7,270 bases of DNA, taken from Lentisphaera sp. Lineage in GTDB: Bacteria > Verrucomicrobiota > Lentisphaeria > Victivallales > GWF2-50-93. The position numbers and the translations under genes were made by a program. Below the pieces are notes generated by a model. The model ran no database searches and was not told the DNA's origin. It worked only from the letters and a program-made list of their open reading frames with translations. The first letter of the stretch is position 1; the number at the start of each line of letters is the position of its first letter. The stretch covers positions 1-7,270 of the forward strand of contig DYMC01000122.1 in NCBI GenBank assembly GCA_020721745.1. The letters run 5' to 3'. This document shows positions 5,961-7,270 of this stretch, piece by piece.

Positions 5961-6841
5961 AGAGCATTGACGAAATAAAGGATATCTATCCCTTCCGTGA
6001 GAACTACCACGTGCTGAAGAGCGGACTCAAATACCACTATGTTGACGAGGGCGGGGGAGATGTGGTGGTCATGCTGCACGGCAACCCCAGCTGGTCTTTC
6101 CTTTTCAGGAGGCTGATATCGGCGCTTGCCGGCAGATACAGGGTGATAGCCCCCGACCACATCGGCTTCGGGCTTTCCGACAAGCCCGAGGGCTTCCAAT
6201 ACAGGCTTGAGACGCACATAGACAATCTGGACGACTTTCTCGAGTCGCTCAAGATCGAGAGGATGACACTTCTTATGCACGACTGGGGCGGTCCGGTCGG
6301 ATTCGGCTATGCCGAGCGCCATCCGGACAAGATAAGGAGCCTGATAATATCCAACACGGCGGCGTTCACCTTCGACTGGATGCCGTTCCGTCTCAGGCTC
6401 TGCAGGATGCCGTTGATCAGCGACTTCCTTATCAGGCGGATGAACCTCTTTGCGAGATTCGCGACTTTTATGACGACGGTCAAGCCGATGGAAAGGCGGG
6501 TCAAGGACGCATATCTTTTCCCCTTCCCGACACCATCGTCGCGGACTGGGATATACCGCTTCGTGCAGGACATACCCATGTGGCCGGAGGACCAGTCATA
6601 CGAGCTTCTCGTCCAGCTCGAGCATTGCCTCTGGGTCTTCAGGGAGCGCCCCGTATGCATTCTCTGGGGGATGAAGGACTGGTGTTTCAAGAGGAGATTC
6701 CTGAAGCGCTGGAGGCAATACTATCCCGAGGCCGAATGCCACAAGCTGAAGGATGCCGGGCACTTCCTCTATGAGGATGAACCGGAGAAGACCATCGCCA
6801 TAATATCCGACTTCATGGCCAGAACATCAGGAGCCAAATGA
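5954..6841 (+). CDS. oleB: OleB: alpha/beta-hydrolase beta-lactone decarboxylase
   Basis: In the olefin pathway OleB removes CO2 from the beta-lactone made by OleC, giving the cis-alkene. The 295-residue product belongs to the haloalkane-dehalogenase-like branch of alpha/beta hydrolases. Seen: HGNPSWSFLFR at 42-52 (oxyanion/first-shell Asn 44 and Trp 47), APDHIGFGLSDKP at 66-78, nucleophile Asp 110 in MHDWGGPVGFGYAERHP, SNTAAF at 133-138, RFVQDIP at 202-208, acid candidate Asp 242 in LWGMKDWCF, and catalytic His 270 in DAGHFLYEDEP. RFVQDIP and NTAAF match OleB as I recall it, and the position directly after oleA supports this over a true dehalogenase. The in-frame ATG at 5843 lies deep inside oleA and is rejected; ATG 5954 (or GTG 5957) starts the protein just before the YPF segment. 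It is not fused to OleC. Confidence 0.92.
   Translation: MVKSIDEIKDIYPFRENYHVLKSGLKYHYVDEGGGDVVVMLHGNPSWSFLFRRLISALAGRYRVIAPDHIGFGLSDKPEGFQYRLETHIDNLDDFLESLKIERMTLLMHDWGGPVGFGYAERHPDKIRSLIISNTAAFTFDWMPFRLRLCRMPLISDFLIRRMNLFARFATFMTTVKPMERRVKDAYLFPFPTPSSRTGIYRFVQDIPMWPEDQSYELLVQLEHCLWVFRERPVCILWGMKDWCFKRRFLKRWRQYYPEAECHKLKDAGHFLYEDEPEKTIAIISDFMARTSGAK
6829..6833 (+). promoter_or_regulatory. Ribosome binding site for the kinase-like gene
   Basis: AGGAG lies within the end of oleB, 4 nt before ATG 6838. The ATG overlaps the oleB stop as ATGA, so the gene is probably translated by coupling to oleB. A second in-frame ATG at 6847 is a possible alternative start. Confidence 0.55.
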
Positions 6842-7270
6842 AAAGGATGGCGAAGACATTGTGCGGGACTTGCAGCGCAACCCTGGACGTGTCCGAACTC
6901 GAGCCTCTCACCCCGTTCAAATGCCCGGGCTGCGCGGCCGAGCTCTATTCCCCGGCCGTGCTCGGGCATCTGCGTCTGGACAGGCCTCTCGGCAAGACGG
7001 GATGCTTCAGCGCATACGACGGCTTCGACGCGAAAAACAACATATACACGACACTACTATGCTTGGACGGGGAGAAGTGCCAGCAATGCCGCATCGGCAA
7101 CATTGTTGCCGCCGCCGAAGACGAGCTGGACAAGATGTCCGGTCTGGCGCATCCGAACATATGTCCGGTCAGTGGACACTGGATGGTGGACGGGTATTTC
7201 ATCGTGGGAAGTCCAATGATGGATGGATTTGATTTTTCGGAATACAAGCCCTCCGGGCAGGGGCTTCTAG
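6838..7270 (+). CDS. Zinc-ribbon protein with degenerate protein-kinase-like domain (3' end outside window)
   Basis: The frame stays open from ATG 6838 to the window end, giving 144 residues of an incomplete protein. Residues 9-32 form a Cys4 zinc-ribbon pattern, CGTC (9-12) and CPGC (29-32). From about 44 the sequence follows a Ser/Thr-kinase N-lobe: LRLDRPLGKTGCFSAYDGFD (44-63) resembles the glycine-rich loop, EDELDKMSGLAHPNICPV (94-111) the C-helix and the HPNI turn, and VDGYFIVGSPMMDGFDFSEY (117-136) strand 5 and hinge. The strand-3 VAIK segment reads IYTTLLCL with no Lys, and an extra CQQC (81-84) precedes the helix, so it is probably a pseudokinase. Catalytic loop and DFG lie beyond the edge. 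It overlaps oleB by 4 nt. The kinase assignment comes from pattern likeness and is uncertain; its role with oleAB is unknown. Confidence 0.7.
   Translation, partial: MKRMAKTLCGTCSATLDVSELEPLTPFKCPGCAAELYSPAVLGHLRLDRPLGKTGCFSAYDGFDAKNNIYTTLLCLDGEKCQQCRIGNIVAAAEDELDKMSGLAHPNICPVSGHWMVDGYFIVGSPMMDGFDFSEYKPSGQGLL

Noticed and set aside
6861..7232. + strand open frame of 123 codons near the window end
   Set aside because: It is in another frame of the kinase-like gene starting at 6838, which has the Cys4 pattern, a ribosome binding site and the ATGA overlap with oleB. The 123-codon frame gives an Arg-rich sequence without a domain.

Overview
The window reads as accessory or core chromosome of a bacterium with about 55-60% GC. 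Every gene lies on the + strand, and AGG (Arg) and ATA (Ile) codons are frequent in all seven genes, so none stands out as recently acquired. The oleAB pair points to Bacteria. Combined with an ectoine-type aspartokinase and a zinc-ribbon protein-kinase-like gene, it suggests the PVC group (Verrucomicrobiota, Lentisphaerota, Kiritimatiellota) or a similar lineage. That placement is an inference and not secure.

Layout. Positions 1-174 hold the right part of a structured repeat and a likely promoter. Positions 175-2881 are a two-gene unit: homoserine dehydrogenase with a C-terminal ACT domain, then an aspartokinase that resembles the ectoine-cluster type (Ask_Ect) rather than LysC/ThrA. Positions 2882-3090 are intergenic and hold a nested palindrome of about 110 nt and a possible promoter. 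Positions 3091-4729 are a second unit: an Lrp/AsnC-family regulator overlapping a class I PLP-dependent aminotransferase by 26 nt. Positions 4730-4913 are filled by a complete copy of the structured repeat, with a 13-bp terminal inverted repeat enclosing three hairpins. Positions 4914-7270 start a third unit: oleA, oleB and a partial gene for a zinc-ribbon protein with a degenerate protein-kinase-like domain that runs off the window. These genes overlap by 7 and 4 nt.

How the genes work together. The first four genes fit aspartate-family amino-acid metabolism. The aspartokinase phosphorylates aspartate, homoserine dehydrogenase makes homoserine from aspartate semialdehyde, and the aminotransferase under an Lrp-type regulator may supply or drain amino acids around that branch. 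The third unit belongs to long-chain olefin (head-to-head hydrocarbon) synthesis: OleA condenses two fatty acyl-CoAs and OleB decarboxylates the later beta-lactone. The OleC and OleD steps are not encoded in the window, and the position after oleB is taken by the kinase-like gene.

The less ordinary content is the dispersed structured repeat, whose two direct copies bracket the four amino-acid genes; the palindrome before the regulator; and the kinase-like gene coupled to oleAB.
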